Assembly (NCBI GenBank): GCA_013695005.1
Contig: JACDBJ010000341.1
Span: 1 to 6,009 of the forward strand
Length of the DNA stretch: 6,009 bases
Reading direction: 5' to 3'
Origin: Pseudonocardiales bacterium
Lineage (GTDB): Bacteria > Actinomycetota > Actinomycetes > Mycobacteriales > Pseudonocardiaceae
Each line of letters begins with the position of its first letter. Position 1 is the stretch's first letter. Both the position numbers and the translations under genes were made by a program. The notes below the pieces were generated by a model that worked only from the letters and a program-made list of their open reading frames with translations, made no database searches and had not been told where the DNA came from. Positions 5,156 through 6,009 of this stretch are shown in pieces.

Positions 5156-6009
5156 GTGGCTGCCCAGCCTGACCGGCCGGCCGACGCTCTGCCCGTGACC
5201 AGCGCCGAAATCGCGGGCGAGGCCTCGGCCGCCGCCGCGTCGGCCATCCCCGACGAGGTCAGCCCGGCGATACCGCAGGACCTCACCGCGGCGGCGTTCT
5301 TCGACGTCGACAACACCATGATGATGGGCGCGTCGATCTTCCATTTCGCCCGCGGGCTTGCCGCCCGCAAGTTCTTCACCGCGCGCGACCTGGCCAGGTT
5401 CGGTTGGCAGCAGCTGGCGTTTCGGGTCGGCGGCAAGGAGAGCAGCCAAGGGATCACCGCTGGCCGCGAGACCGCGCTGTCGTTCGTGGCCGGGCGGTGG
5501 GTGGACGAGGTCGTCGACCTCGGCGAGGAGATCTACGACGAGGTGATGGCCGAGAAGATCTGGCCGGGCACCCGCGCGCTCGCCCAGATGCACCTCGACG
5601 CCGGCCAGCGGGTGTGGCTGGTCACCGCGACCCCGGTCGAGCTTGCCCAGATCATCGCCCGCCGGTTGGGGCTCAGCGGCGCGCTGGGCACGGTCGCGGA
5701 GAGCGAGGACGGGCGCTACACCGGCCGGCTGGTCGGCGAGATGCTGCACGGGGCGGCCAAGGCGCACGCGGTACGCGCGCTGGCCGCCAGGGAGGGTCTC
5801 GACCTGCGCCGATGCACCGCGTACTCGGACTCGGTGAACGACGTCCCGATGCTGTCGGTGGTGGGGACGGCGGTGGCGGTGAACCCGGACTCGGCGCTGC
5901 GGGACGTGGCACGAGCTCGTGGCTGGGAGATCCGCGACTTCCGCACCGGGCGCAAGGCGGCCCGCATCGGGGTGCCGTCGGTGTTGGGTGCCGGCGCGCT
6001 GGCCGGTGC
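5156..6009 (+). CDS. HAD-IB family phosphatase (SerB-like), partial
   Basis: The first 284 codons are visible, and the gene runs off the right edge. After a 45-residue alanine-rich lead, the HAD motifs appear in order. Motif I is FFDVDNTMM, with nucleophile Asp50 and acid/base Asp52. Motif II is LVTATP, with Thr157. Motif III is the lysine in AAKAHAV (Lys202). Motif IV is YSDSVNDVPML, with Asp225 and Asp229 for magnesium. The helical cap lies between motifs I and II, as in the phosphoserine-phosphatase subfamily, and FHFARGLAARKFF fits the actinobacterial SerB1-like group. Many of that group are named phosphoserine phosphatase, but their true substrate is often unproven. The last visible residues (IGVPSVLGAGALAG) turn hydrophobic and may begin a C-terminal membrane helix. 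The GTG start is backed by GGAGG seven bases upstream. It is co-directional with the sigma and anti-sigma genes; from memory, a HAD-IB gene beside bldN/DUF5667 genes is common in actinomycetes. Confidence 0.9.
   Translation, partial: MAAQPDRPADALPVTSAEIAGEASAAAASAIPDEVSPAIPQDLTAAAFFDVDNTMMMGASIFHFARGLAARKFFTARDLARFGWQQLAFRVGGKESSQGITAGRETALSFVAGRWVDEVVDLGEEIYDEVMAEKIWPGTRALAQMHLDAGQRVWLVTATPVELAQIIARRLGLSGALGTVAESEDGRYTGRLVGEMLHGAAKAHAVRALAAREGLDLRRCTAYSDSVNDVPMLSVVGTAVAVNPDSALRDVARARGWEIRDFRTGRKAARIGVPSVLGAGALAG

Noticed and set aside
3802..5457. Long minus-strand ORF of 551 codons opposite the anti-sigma and HAD genes
   Set aside because: It spans two well-supported plus-strand genes and their gap, and its Ser/Ala/Arg-rich product has no recognisable domain.

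Overview
The window is very GC-rich with G/C at most third codon positions, and its gene content is that of a filamentous actinomycete, most likely of the Pseudonocardia/Saccharopolyspora/Amycolatopsis type. That placement is an inference from family resemblance only. There are two divergent blocks. No RNA genes, insertion sequences or CRISPR arrays were seen.

Left block, minus strand (positions 2539 down to 1). An AMP-forming acyl-CoA ligase overlaps by one base (TGATG) with a small glutaredoxin-like protein carrying a CPPC active site. After a 51-base gap comes the membrane N-terminus of a molybdopterin-dependent (sulfite-oxidase-like) oxidoreductase, which is cut by the window edge just after its twin-arginine motif. 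The three are probably co-transcribed.

Middle (2540-2880). A divergent intergenic region of about 0.3 kb holds the controls for both blocks and a possible 20-codon leader ORF. The leader has a very good ribosome binding site, and its stop overlaps the GTG start of the next gene.

Right block, plus strand (2881 to 6009). It opens with an ECF sigma factor that closely resembles the developmental sigma factor BldN, including a pro-sequence-like N-terminal extension of about 95 residues. Next is a single-pass membrane DUF5667 protein with the position and topology of the anti-sigma factor RsbN. Between them lies a sequence that nearly matches the promoter recognised by sigma-BldN in Streptomyces (CGTAAC, 17 bases, CGTTCA). 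This suggests that the sigma factor transcribes its own inhibitor. A HAD-IB (SerB-like) phosphatase follows and runs off the right edge.

The best candidates for new biology are translational: the leader ORF coupled to the sigma gene, and a second 47-codon ORF bridging the sigma and anti-sigma genes. With the promoter, they suggest layered control of the sigma:anti-sigma ratio in a non-Streptomyces actinomycete.
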